Shown piece after piece: positions 25,941-33,689 of a stretch of DNA of 64,000 nt (positions are counted from its first letter, which is position 1; each line of letters begins with the position of its first letter). This stretch comes from Bradyrhizobium sp. in8p8. Its GTDB lineage: Bacteria > Pseudomonadota > Alphaproteobacteria > Rhizobiales > Xanthobacteraceae. Under the pieces are notes generated by a model, which was not told the DNA's origin, did not search any database, and worked only from the letters and a program-made list of their open reading frames with translations. Made by a program: the position numbers and the translations under genes. The stretch lies in assembly GCF_000426845.1 (NCBI RefSeq), contig NZ_AUGD01000006.1, positions 310,001 through 374,000 on the forward strand, given 5' to 3'.

Positions 25941-26436
25941 CGTAACCGACACCCTGTTGCTTGAGCAGCCCGACCATCGCCTCGAAGCTCGCATGCATGC
26001 CTTCCTTGGCATTGGCATGCCGCGCTTCCTCCGCGCATAGCGTCTTGTAGATCGGCTTGATGCGATCGATCTGCGCGGGGTCGGGCTTGCGACGGTTGGA
26101 GTGATAGCCGACGACATTACCACGCTCGTCGAATGTCGGCGTGACGTGGGCCAACACCCAGTAATGGCTGCCGTCCTTCGCCAGATTGACCACGTAGGCG
26201 AAGATTTCCTGCTTGGACTGGAGCGTGTCCCACAACAGCTTGAACACGGCACGCGGCATGTCGGGATGGCGGATCAGGCTGTGGGGCGCGCCCATCAGTT
26301 CCTTCCACGAGTACTTCGCCATCCGGATGAAGACATCATTGGCATAGGTGATGCGCCCCTTCAGATCGGTCTTCGATACGATCAACTCCTCCTCACCGAG
26401 GAGATTCTCCACCCCAGTGGGACGTATCGCTTGCAT
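25918..26436 (-). CDS. PAS domain protein (Aer-like sensor)
   Basis: A 172-residue cytoplasmic protein with one PAS domain of the Aer type: ELIVSKTDLKGRITYANDVF, then LIRHPDMPRAVFKLLWDTL and GYHSNRRKPD. Aer-type PAS domains bind FAD or haem and report redox or oxygen state. About 50 residues of helix follow the PAS and end in GYDEFVLSL. ATG 26436 follows GAGGG; a GTG at 26451 would add five residues. It overlaps the chemoreceptor gene, suggesting the two proteins act together. Stand-alone proteins of this layout are known in alphaproteobacteria. Confidence 0.85.
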   Translation of the reverse strand: MQAIRPTGVENLLGEEELIVSKTDLKGRITYANDVFIRMAKYSWKELMGAPHSLIRHPDMPRAVFKLLWDTLQSKQEIFAYVVNLAKDGSHYWVLAHVTPTFDERGNVVGYHSNRRKPDPAQIDRIKPIYKTLCAEEARHANAKEGMHASFEAMVGLLKQQGVGYDEFVLSL

Positions 26437-26680
26437 CTGTTGGACCCTCACGCAAAGGCCGGCCCCACAACGCTGTGGAGCCGCATCATACCCTCGTCTA
26501 CGACAACAATGTTAACCGAATGTAAGCTCGGGAATCTTGCAAGCGGCGCCCGACTCCGTAGCACTACGTAGCGAGCCGTCGTTGCATCTCGTTGAACCAC
26601 ACGCGAGTGCGGGGATCGGCGTGGAGCAACGACTGCCGGTGTGACTGCGTGGGTCCCGCGACGGCGCTCGCGCAACGCGA
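26437..26680. other. intergenic stretch with a short open frame after the dehydratase gene
   Basis: The minus-strand frame of the dehydratase stays open for 35 codons after its TAG, ending in ADPRTRVWFNEMQRRLAT and TAG near 26575. No start codon precedes it. It may be the 3' end of a lost gene or chance. The promoter of the PAS gene should lie in the left part. Confidence 0.3.
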
Positions 26681-28204
26681 CTACATCGTCGCGCCCAGCA
26701 CCCAGGGCGCGAACTCGGCACCGCCGAAGTCGAAGCTCTCGCTCTTGGTCGGCTTTCCCGAGGCGGTCTTGAGGATGAGATCGAAGATGCGCTGTCCGCA
26801 CTGCTCGACGCTCTCCTCGCCTTCGAGGATGGTGCCGCAATTGACGTCCATGTCCTCTTCCATGCGCTTGTACATCGGCGTGTTGGTGGCGAGCTTGATC
26901 GAAGGCGCCGGCTTGCAGCCGAACACGCTGCCGCGACCGGTGGTGAAGCACACGAGATTGGCGCCGCCGGCGACCTGACCGGTGGCTGCAACGGGGTCGT
27001 AGCCAGGTGTGTCCATGAACACAAAGCCCTTCTTGGTGACGGGCTCGGCATAGCGCAGCACTTCGACGAGGTTGGTTGTGCCGGCCTTCGCCATCGCGCC
27101 GAGCGATTTTTCCAGGATGGTGGTGAGCCCGCCGGCCTTGTTGCCGGGACTCGGATTGGCGTTCATCTCGGCGCCTTCGCGCGTCGTGTATTCGTCCCAC
27201 CAGCGCATGAGGTCGACCAGCTTCTCGCCGACCTCACGGCTGACGGCGCGGCGCGTCAGCAGGTGCTCCGCCCCGTAGGTCTCCGGCGTCTCCGACAGGA
27301 TCACGGTGCCGCCGTGGCGGACGACGAGATCGCTCGCGGCGCCGAGCGCCGGATTGGCTGACACCCCGGAATAGCCGTCCGAGCCGCCGCATTGCAGCGC
27401 TACGGTAAGCTCGCTCGCCGGCACCGTCTCACGCTTCACTGTGTTGGCATCGGCGAGCGCCTCGCGGACGAAGGCGATGCCCGCCTCCACGGTCTTGCGG
27501 GTGCCGCCGACCTCCTGGATGTCCATTGCGCGCAGGCGGCCGGCGAGCTTCTGCTCTTCCATCAGGCCGCCGATCTGGTTCACCTCGCAGCCGAGGCCGA
27601 GCACGATGACATGCGAGAAATTGACGTGCCGCGCATAGCCTCCGAGCGTGCGACGGAGCAGCGCCAGCGGCTCGTTCTGCGTCATGCCGCAACCGGTCTT
27701 GTGGGTCAGCGCGACCACGCCGTCGACATTAGGGAAGTCGGCCAACGGATTGTCGCCGCTGAAGGGGTTCTTCTTGAAGACGTCGGCGACGAGGCTTGCG
27801 ACATGCGCGCTGCAATTCACCGAGGTGAGGATGCCGATATAGTTGCGGGTGGCGACGCGGCCGTCCGGGCGGCGGATGCCTTCGAACGTCGCCGGCAGGT
27901 CGAAGTTCGGCGTCGGCTTGACGTCCGCGCAATAGGCGTAGTCCTTGGCGAAGTCGCCCATGCCGCAATTCTGCACGTGCACGTGCTGGCCCGGCGTAAT
28001 GGCCTGGGTCGCAAAGCCGATGATCTGGCCATAGCGCTTGATCGGTTCGCCCAATGCGATCGGCTTGATCGCGACCTTGTGGCCGGAGGGAATGCGATCG
28101 ACCGTGGTCACGCCGTCGGCGACCACCGTTCCCGGCGGCAGGCTCGCGCGTGCGATCACCACACCATCATCTGGATGCAGGCGGATGACGGGGCTGATGG
28201 CCAT
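26681..28204 (-). CDS. UxaA-family altronate/galactarate-type dehydratase
   Basis: A 507-residue enzyme of the UxaA/GarD family, which dehydrates sugar acids with iron. The N-terminal SAF domain (IRLHPDDGVVIARASLPPG) is followed by the C-terminal catalytic domain. Landmarks are THKTGCGMTQ, LGLGCEVNQIGG, QCGGSDGYSGVSANPALG and FTTGRGSVFGCKPAPSIK, with conserved cysteines for metal binding. ATG 28204 follows AAGGAG. It is downstream of the aldolase gene on the same strand, with a family E palindrome between. It may act on a hydroxylated dicarboxylate related to the hpa pathway, or on an unrelated sugar acid whose aldolase is the neighbour. Confidence 0.85.
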   Translation of the reverse strand: MAISPVIRLHPDDGVVIARASLPPGTVVADGVTTVDRIPSGHKVAIKPIALGEPIKRYGQIIGFATQAITPGQHVHVQNCGMGDFAKDYAYCADVKPTPNFDLPATFEGIRRPDGRVATRNYIGILTSVNCSAHVASLVADVFKKNPFSGDNPLADFPNVDGVVALTHKTGCGMTQNEPLALLRRTLGGYARHVNFSHVIVLGLGCEVNQIGGLMEEQKLAGRLRAMDIQEVGGTRKTVEAGIAFVREALADANTVKRETVPASELTVALQCGGSDGYSGVSANPALGAASDLVVRHGGTVILSETPETYGAEHLLTRRAVSREVGEKLVDLMRWWDEYTTREGAEMNANPSPGNKAGGLTTILEKSLGAMAKAGTTNLVEVLRYAEPVTKKGFVFMDTPGYDPVAATGQVAGGANLVCFTTGRGSVFGCKPAPSIKLATNTPMYKRMEEDMDVNCGTILEGEESVEQCGQRIFDLILKTASGKPTKSESFDFGGAEFAPWVLGATM

Positions 28205-28221
28205 GGCGAGTCTCCTTCGGA

Positions 28222-28290
28222 GGCGAATGGTGAGTGGCGAATGGAAAATGGGGAGTAGCACTATTCGCTACTCCCCATGCGCCATTCGCG
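28222..28290. repeat. intergenic palindromic repeat, family E
   Basis: Outer arms GCGAATGG/CCATTCGC (28223 and 28282) enclose inner arms GGGGAGTAG/CTACTCCCC (28250 and 28268). It sits between the aldolase and dehydratase genes inside one minus-strand transcription unit. Confidence 0.75.
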
Positions 28291-28296
28291 CGTTTC

Positions 28297-29073
28297 TTAA
28301 GCCTTGCCGCCGGAATCCTTGCGGGTCGCGTTGACCTGCATCCTGGCGTAGGTCGTCATCAGGCCGACTTCGTTCGACAACGTCACCAGCTTGAAGCCCA
28401 TGTTGATGGCGCGCGCCGCGCCTTCGGCGCCGCTGCAGTGGATGCCCGGATTGAGGCCGCGCTTGCCGCACTCCTTGATGATCTTCTCATAGATGGCGAG
28501 GATCTCGGGCTCGGTCCGGTCAAGCTTGGGCTCGAGGCCGTAGGAGAAGCCGAGATCGGACGGACCGATATAAACGCCGTCGATGCCTTCGACGTCGAGG
28601 ATCGCTTCCATGTTCTCGACTGCCGTCCTGGTCTCCATCATCGGCAGCAGCACGATCTCATCGTTGGCCGTCTTCTGGTATGAGCCCGCGCTGCCGTACA
28701 TGCCGGCGCGGATTGGACCGTTGGAGCGGACGCCCTTCGGGGGGTACTTCGAATAAGAGACCAGGTTCCGGGCTTCCTGCGGCGTGTTGACCATTGGGCA
28801 GATCACGCCATAGGCGCCGCCATCGAGCACCTTGCCGATGATCCCCGGCTCGTTCCAGGGCACGCGGACCATCGGCGTGACCGGATGCTTGTCCATGGCC
28901 TGGAAGCACTGCACCATGGACAGATAGTCCTGCACGCCGTGCTGCATGTCGACGGTGACACTGTCAAAGCCGCATTGCGCGATCATCTCGGCCGAGAAGC
29001 CGGAGGGGATTGCCAGCCAAGCGTTGACGACCGCCTTGCCCGACTTCCAGATTTCCTTGACCTTGTTCGCCAC
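28297..29073 (-). CDS. hpaI: HpcH/HpaI-type aldolase
   Basis: A 258-residue class II aldolase that in the homoprotocatechuate pathway splits 4-hydroxy-2-oxoheptanedioate into pyruvate and succinic semialdehyde. Family motifs are the catalytic His in VDMQHGVQDY (near residue 40), Arg in PMVRVPWNEP, the metal ligands in LPMMETRTAVEN and IDGVYIGPSDLGFS, and the gate sequence CPMVNTP. GTG 29073 follows GGAAGGAAGG. It lies downstream of hpaR on the same strand and opposite to the other pathway genes, sharing their control region. The symbol is given on context; the family also includes aldolases of sugar-acid pathways, which the adjacent UxaA gene leaves open. Confidence 0.75.
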   Translation of the reverse strand: MANKVKEIWKSGKAVVNAWLAIPSGFSAEMIAQCGFDSVTVDMQHGVQDYLSMVQCFQAMDKHPVTPMVRVPWNEPGIIGKVLDGGAYGVICPMVNTPQEARNLVSYSKYPPKGVRSNGPIRAGMYGSAGSYQKTANDEIVLLPMMETRTAVENMEAILDVEGIDGVYIGPSDLGFSYGLEPKLDRTEPEILAIYEKIIKECGKRGLNPGIHCSGAEGAARAINMGFKLVTLSNEVGLMTTYARMQVNATRKDSGGKA

Positions 29074-29187
29074 GTTGCCTTCCTTCCCTGTTGCTCGCAC
29101 TCGCCGCGGATCGCGTTGGGCCGCACTTTGAGCGAAAAAAAGCGTGAATGTCCATGGCTCTTGCCGCGCACGCACGCATATCTGGGT

Positions 29188-29706
29188 TCACCCCTCGGCT
29201 ATTGTCTCATCCGCGCTTCCGCGCCCCGCCAGACTCTGTTCGAGTTCGCCGAGCATCTCCTGCAATTCGACGAGCTTGCGCGCCCCAAAGCGGCGCGTGA
29301 TCTCGGCATAGATTGCCTCCGACGTCGGCGCCACGGCGGCCATCAGCTTCACGCCCTCTTTCGAGATCGAGACCATGCTGCGGCGCTGGTCCGCTTTCGC
29401 TGTCTTCCGTTCGATCAGATTGCGGGCCTCAAGGTCGCGCAAAATGCGCGACAGGCTCGGTCCGAGCAGGAATGCGGTGCGGGCAAGTTCCGTGACCTCC
29501 ACCGCCTCGATGGCCGCAAGCGCCCGCAGGATGCGCCATTGCTGCTCGGTCAGACCGTGCTCGCGCAGCGAGGGACGAAACTGCCGCATCACCGCCTCCC
29601 GGGCCCGCAGCAACGACATGGGCAACGAACGCGAGAAGTCGCGCATCGGCACGTGCCGGGCGGCAGGCGCGTTTCCGTCGGCGGGATCAGCAAGTTTCTT
29701 CGTCAT
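29188..29706 (-). CDS. hpaR: MarR-family repressor of the homoprotocatechuate operon
   Basis: A 172-residue MarR protein. The N-terminal extension leads into RDFSRSLPMSLLRAREAVM, typical of HpaR. The winged helix contains LTEQQWRILRALAAIEAVEV, TELARTAFLLGPSLSRILRDLEARNLI and the wing RKTAKADQRRSMVSI. HpaR proteins repress the meta-cleavage operon and are relieved by the aromatic substrate. ATG 29706 has AAGGG upstream. It diverges from hpaH across a 110-base gap that contains a perfect 16-bp palindrome. It should repress both directions, including itself. Confidence 0.9.
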   Translation of the reverse strand: MTKKLADPADGNAPAARHVPMRDFSRSLPMSLLRAREAVMRQFRPSLREHGLTEQQWRILRALAAIEAVEVTELARTAFLLGPSLSRILRDLEARNLIERKTAKADQRRSMVSISKEGVKLMAAVAPTSEAIYAEITRRFGARKLVELQEMLGELEQSLAGRGSADETIAEG

Positions 29707-29757
29707 GACGCCCTTTCAAGCCGCAAAACGTTTGCAGTGCAGCAAGTCGAAATCGTG

Positions 29758-29786
29758 TTGACGCATTCACTTAACATGTTAAGTAT
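29758..29786 (+). promoter_or_regulatory. hpaH promoter with HpaR operator
   Basis: A -35 hexamer TTGACG (29758-29763) and a -10 AAGTAT (29781-29786) stand 17 bases apart. Between and over them lies the perfect 16-bp palindrome ACTTAACATGTTAAGT (29769-29784). Binding of a MarR dimer there would block RNA polymerase. A second dyad GCAAA-N3-TTTGC at 29723-29735 lies nearer hpaR and could serve autoregulation. Confidence 0.65.
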
Positions 29787-29816
29787 CGTTCAGCACCACG
29801 ATTTGTAAGATCACAA

Positions 29817-30623
29817 ATGGCGCTTTCCAGCGACGATATCCAAGCTTGCGCGAGGCGTCTGCACCAGGCGGAGAAGACCCGCACGCAGATCCGGCAGCTC
29901 TCGCAGGACTTTCCCGACATCACCATCGCTGACGCCTACGCGATTCAGAAGGCCTGGGTCGACGTCAAGATCGCCGAGGGCCGCGTGGTGAAGGGCCACA
30001 AGATCGGCCTGACCTCGAAGGCGATGCAGAGCGCGCTCGACATCGACGAGCCGGATTCCGGCGTGTTGCTCGACGACATGTTCTTTACCGACGGCGGGAT
30101 CATCCCGACCGAACGCTTCATCGCGACGCGCGTCGAGGCCGAGCTCGCTTTCGTCATGACCAAGCGACTCTCCGGGCCTAGTTGCACGATGTTCGACGTG
30201 CTCAATGCCACCGATTTCGTCGTGCCGGCGCTGGAGATTTTGGACACGCGTATCGAGCGCGTCGATCCCAGGACCAAAACGACGCGAAAGATCTATGACA
30301 CCATCGCCGACAATGCGGCGAATGCCGGCATCGTGCTCGGGGGACGGCCGATCCGTCCGCTCGACACGGACCTGCGCTGGATCGGCGCTCTGTGCTTCAA
30401 GAACGGCCAGCTCGAGGAGACCGGTCTTGCCGCCGGCGTGCTCAATCATCCCGCCACGGCCGTGGCCTGGCTCGCCAACAAGATCGCGCCGCTTGGGCTC
30501 GCGCTGGAGCCAGGCCAGGTCGTACTGGCCGGCTCTTTCATCCGTCCGATCGAGACCCGCAAGGGCGACACAATCCAGGCCGATTATGGCGCCTACGGCT
30601 CGGTGAGCTGCTACTTCGCTTAG
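29817..30623 (+). CDS. hpaH: 2-oxo-hept-4-ene-1,7-dioate hydratase
   Basis: A 268-residue hydratase of the HpcG/MhpD family that adds water to 2-oxohept-4-ene-1,7-dioate in homoprotocatechuate degradation. Landmarks are VVKGHKIGLTSKAMQ (near residue 60), the metal-ligand segment ATRVEAELAFVM (near 105) and GVLNHPATAVAWLANKIA (near 205). Length matches the family. The ATG at 29817 is only weakly preceded by a ribosome site. It is the first gene rightward from the hpaR control region and starts the operon hpaH-F-E-D-G. Confidence 0.92.
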   Translation: MALSSDDIQACARRLHQAEKTRTQIRQLSQDFPDITIADAYAIQKAWVDVKIAEGRVVKGHKIGLTSKAMQSALDIDEPDSGVLLDDMFFTDGGIIPTERFIATRVEAELAFVMTKRLSGPSCTMFDVLNATDFVVPALEILDTRIERVDPRTKTTRKIYDTIADNAANAGIVLGGRPIRPLDTDLRWIGALCFKNGQLEETGLAAGVLNHPATAVAWLANKIAPLGLALEPGQVVLAGSFIRPIETRKGDTIQADYGAYGSVSCYFA

Positions 30624-30653
30624 GCGAACAAGAAGGCAGGGAGTGAAACCGCG

Positions 30654-31052
30654 ATGCCGCATTTCACGATCGAATATTCAGCCAATCTCGACGGCCGTCT
30701 CGACATCGCGGCGGTGTGCGAGGTCGTGCGCAAGGCCGCGGTCGAAACCGGCATCTTCCCGATCGGCGGCATCCGCGTTCGCGCCATCCGCTGCGAGCAC
30801 TATGCGATTGCCGACGCAAGGCACGATTACGGCTTTCTCGATATGGTGCTGCGCATCGGCGAGGGCCGCGATCTCGAGACGCGTCAGAAGGCCGGCAGGC
30901 ATGTCTTTCAGGCGCTCTCGAAACACCTCGATCCTGTCTTTGCCGCCAGCAAGTTCGCTCTATCGTTCGACATGCAGATCAACGACAAGGACACCAGCTG
31001 GAAACGCAACAACATCCACGACGCCCTGAAAGCGGAGGCCGCCCATGGATAA
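30654..31052 (+). CDS. hpaF: 5-carboxymethyl-2-hydroxymuconate delta-isomerase
   Basis: A 132-residue isomerase of the tautomerase superfamily. After removal of Met, Pro-1 (MPHFTIEYSANL) is the catalytic base, as in all members. The rest has RVRAIRCEHYAIADAR and HDYGFLDMVLRIGEGRD, both typical of HpaF. It converts 5-carboxymethyl-2-hydroxymuconate to its oxo isomer. The gene overlaps hpaE by eight bases (ATGGATAA) and follows hpaH by 30 bases. Confidence 0.93.
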   Translation: MPHFTIEYSANLDGRLDIAAVCEVVRKAAVETGIFPIGGIRVRAIRCEHYAIADARHDYGFLDMVLRIGEGRDLETRQKAGRHVFQALSKHLDPVFAASKFALSFDMQINDKDTSWKRNNIHDALKAEAAHG

Positions 31053-32583
31053 GCCCGCTCCGAAAACCGATGTGTTCCAGGCCAACCGCGACCGCGTCGC
31101 GCCGTTGATGAAGAAGCTGCGTGCCGACGGCATCGGCCACATGATCGACGGCAAGACCGTTGCCTCCATCTCAGGCGAGACGTTCGAGACCAAATCGCCC
31201 GTCGATGGCACGACACTGGCGAGCGTCGCGCGCGGCACCGCCGAAGACGTCGATCGCGCCGCAACGGCCGCCGCGCTGGCCTTCAGATCCTGGCGCGACA
31301 TGGGCCCGGCGATGCGGAAGAAGCTGCTGCACCGCGTTGCAGATGCCATCGAGGACAATGCCGAGGACATCGCGGTGCTCGAATGCATCGATACCGGCCA
31401 GGCCTATCGCTTCATGGCCAAGGCGGCGATCCGCGCCGCGGAGAATTTCCGCTTCTTCGCCGACAAATGCGCGGAGGCGCGCGACGGGCTCAACACGCCG
31501 AGCGACGAGCACTGGAACGTCTCGACCCGCGTGCCGATCGGCCCGGTGGGCGTGATCACGCCGTGGAACACGCCGTTCATGCTCTCGACCTGGAAGATCG
31601 CACCGGCGCTGGCCGCGGGCTGCACCGTCGTGCACAAGCCAGCGGAATGGTCGCCGGTGACGGCGTCCATCCTGGCTGAGCTCGTCAAGGAGGCCGGCGT
31701 CCCCGACGGCGTGCTCAACACCGTGCACGGTTTCGGCGAAGAGGCCGGCAAGGCGCTGACCGAGCATCCCGCCATCAAGGCGATCGGCTTCGTCGGCGAG
31801 AGCGCGACCGGTTCTGCAATCATGATGCAGGGCGCGCCGACCCTCAAACGCGTGCATTTCGAGCTCGGCGGCAAGAACCCCGTGATCGTGTTCGACGACG
31901 CCGATCTCGACCGCGCGCTCGATGCCGTCGTGTTCATGATCTACTCGCTCAACGGCGAGCGCTGCACGTCGTCGAGCCGCCTGCTGATCCAGCAAACCAT
32001 CGCGGATAAATTCGTGGAGAGGCTGACCTCGCGCGTGAAGGCGCTGAAGGTCGGCCATCCCCTCGATCCCGCAACCGAGATCGGGCCGCTGATCCACGAG
32101 CGGCACCTCGCCAAGGTCTGCTCCTACTTCGACGTCGCGCGGCAGGACGGTGCTGTGATCGCCGTCGGCGGCAAAACCCATGACGGCCCGGGCGGCGGGC
32201 ACTATGTCGAGCCGACGCTGGTGACCGGCGCGCACGGCAAGATGCGGGTTGCGCAGGAGGAGGTGTTCGGTCCCTTCCTCACCGTGCTGCCGTTCAAGGA
32301 AGAAGCAGACGCGATCGAGATCGCCAACGACATCCGCTACGGCCTCACCGGCTATGTCTGGACCAACGACATGGGCCGGGCGCTGCGCGTCGCCGACGCG
32401 CTGGAGGCCGGCATGATCTGGCTGAATTCGGAGAACGTCCGCCATCTGCCGACGCCGTTCGGCGGCATGAAGGCCAGCGGTATCGGCCGCGACGGCGGCG
32501 ACTATTCGTTCGACTTCTACATGGAAACCAAGCACGTCTCGCTGGCGCGGGGCACGCACAAGATTCAGAAACTGGGGATCTGA
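31045..32583 (+). CDS. hpaE: 5-carboxymethyl-2-hydroxymuconate semialdehyde dehydrogenase
   Basis: A 512-residue NAD-dependent aldehyde dehydrogenase. The cofactor region has TPWNTPFMLSTWK and KPAEWSPVTAS. The general base Glu is in HFELGGKNPVIVF (near 275), and the catalytic Cys in NGERCTSSSRLL (near 309). The C-terminus has PFGGMKASGIGRDGG. It oxidises the ring-cleavage semialdehyde to the diacid. Start overlaps hpaF. A family C palindrome of about 100 bases follows it before hpaD. Confidence 0.92.
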   Translation: MDKPAPKTDVFQANRDRVAPLMKKLRADGIGHMIDGKTVASISGETFETKSPVDGTTLASVARGTAEDVDRAATAAALAFRSWRDMGPAMRKKLLHRVADAIEDNAEDIAVLECIDTGQAYRFMAKAAIRAAENFRFFADKCAEARDGLNTPSDEHWNVSTRVPIGPVGVITPWNTPFMLSTWKIAPALAAGCTVVHKPAEWSPVTASILAELVKEAGVPDGVLNTVHGFGEEAGKALTEHPAIKAIGFVGESATGSAIMMQGAPTLKRVHFELGGKNPVIVFDDADLDRALDAVVFMIYSLNGERCTSSSRLLIQQTIADKFVERLTSRVKALKVGHPLDPATEIGPLIHERHLAKVCSYFDVARQDGAVIAVGGKTHDGPGGGHYVEPTLVTGAHGKMRVAQEEVFGPFLTVLPFKEEADAIEIANDIRYGLTGYVWTNDMGRALRVADALEAGMIWLNSENVRHLPTPFGGMKASGIGRDGGDYSFDFYMETKHVSLARGTHKIQKLGI

Positions 32584-32687
32584 GTCATTCCGGGGTGCGA
32601 CGTAGTCGTGGGCCGGAATCCATTCGTCGACCGACTCTGTTGCACGATGGATTTCCGGGTTCGGCTCTACGAGCCGCCCGGAATGAC
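32584..32687. repeat. intergenic palindromic repeat, family C, inside the hpa operon
   Basis: Terminal arms GTCATTCCGG and CCGGAATGAC are perfect 10-bp complements. Copies with the same ends lie at 38917 and 51215. This copy separates hpaE from hpaD. Confidence 0.75.
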
Positions 32688-32705
32688 AAAATTGGGGAAA
32701 CGCCG

Positions 32706-33689
32706 ATGCCGGTACCGCAGCACATCTTCGAGCCGCCGTTCAACATCATCCGTTCCAGTCACGTCGTACTCGACGTGACCGACCTGCAGTTGAGCCGCGC
32801 GTTCTACGAGACCACGGTCGGGCTGCATGTCGAAGATGCGGACGATCAGGTCGTCTATCTGCGCGCCGCCGAGGAGCATCAGCATCATTCGCTGGTGTTG
32901 CGCAAAGCCGCCGCTCCGGCCTGCGCGCGACTTGGCTTCAAGGTGGGCAATGATGGCGATCTCGACAAGGCCGCCAAGTTCCTCTCCGAGAACGGCCTCT
33001 CCTATTCGTTCGCCGACCAGCCCTTCCAGGGCCGCACGCTGCAGTTTACCGATCCGTTCGGCTTCCAGATCGAGCTCTACGCGTCGATGGACCGGCGGCC
33101 GCATCTCTTGCGTCGCTACGATCTCTACCGGGGCTGCCACCCCCAGCGGCTCGATCATTTCAACGTGTTCGCTGCCGAAGTGCAGGACACGATGGAATTC
33201 TACGCCAAACTCGGCTTCCGTCTCACCGAGTACGCCGAGGAGGATGGACCCAGCGGGCGCATCGCCGCAGCCTGGATGCATCGCAAGGGCAACGTTCACG
33301 ACTTCGCCATGACCAACGGCAGGGGCCCACGCCTGCACCATTTCGCCTATTGGACGCCGACCGCGATGAACATCATCCATCTCTGTGACGTCATGGCCTC
33401 GCAAGGCTTCGTGAAGAACATCGAGCGAGGGCCAGGACGCCACGGCATCTCGAATGCGTTCTTCCTCTATGTGCGCGACCCCGACGGGCACCGCCTCGAA
33501 CTCTACACCAGCGACTACTTCACGGGCGATCACGATCACGAGCCGCTGCGCTGGTCGCTGCGCGATCCGCGCCGCCAGACGCTGTGGGGCGCCCCTGCCC
33601 CGCGCTCCTGGTTCGAGCAGGGCTCGCCGTTCACGGGCCAGGCGGTGCGCGAGCCGAAATTCGTCGCCGACGTGCTGGTGGCGGATTGA
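32706..33689 (+). CDS. hpaD: homoprotocatechuate 2,3-dioxygenase
   Basis: A 327-residue extradiol dioxygenase that opens the ring of 3,4-dihydroxyphenylacetate. It has two glyoxalase/bleomycin-type domain pairs. The iron ligands are visible as His in RLDHFNVFAAEV (near 155), His in GPRLHHFAYWTP (near 214) and Glu in GHRLELYTSDYFTG (near 265). ATG 32706 follows GGGGA. The stop overlaps the next start (TGATG). It is the committing step of the operon. Confidence 0.93.
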   Translation: MPVPQHIFEPPFNIIRSSHVVLDVTDLQLSRAFYETTVGLHVEDADDQVVYLRAAEEHQHHSLVLRKAAAPACARLGFKVGNDGDLDKAAKFLSENGLSYSFADQPFQGRTLQFTDPFGFQIELYASMDRRPHLLRRYDLYRGCHPQRLDHFNVFAAEVQDTMEFYAKLGFRLTEYAEEDGPSGRIAAAWMHRKGNVHDFAMTNGRGPRLHHFAYWTPTAMNIIHLCDVMASQGFVKNIERGPGRHGISNAFFLYVRDPDGHRLELYTSDYFTGDHDHEPLRWSLRDPRRQTLWGAPAPRSWFEQGSPFTGQAVREPKFVADVLVAD

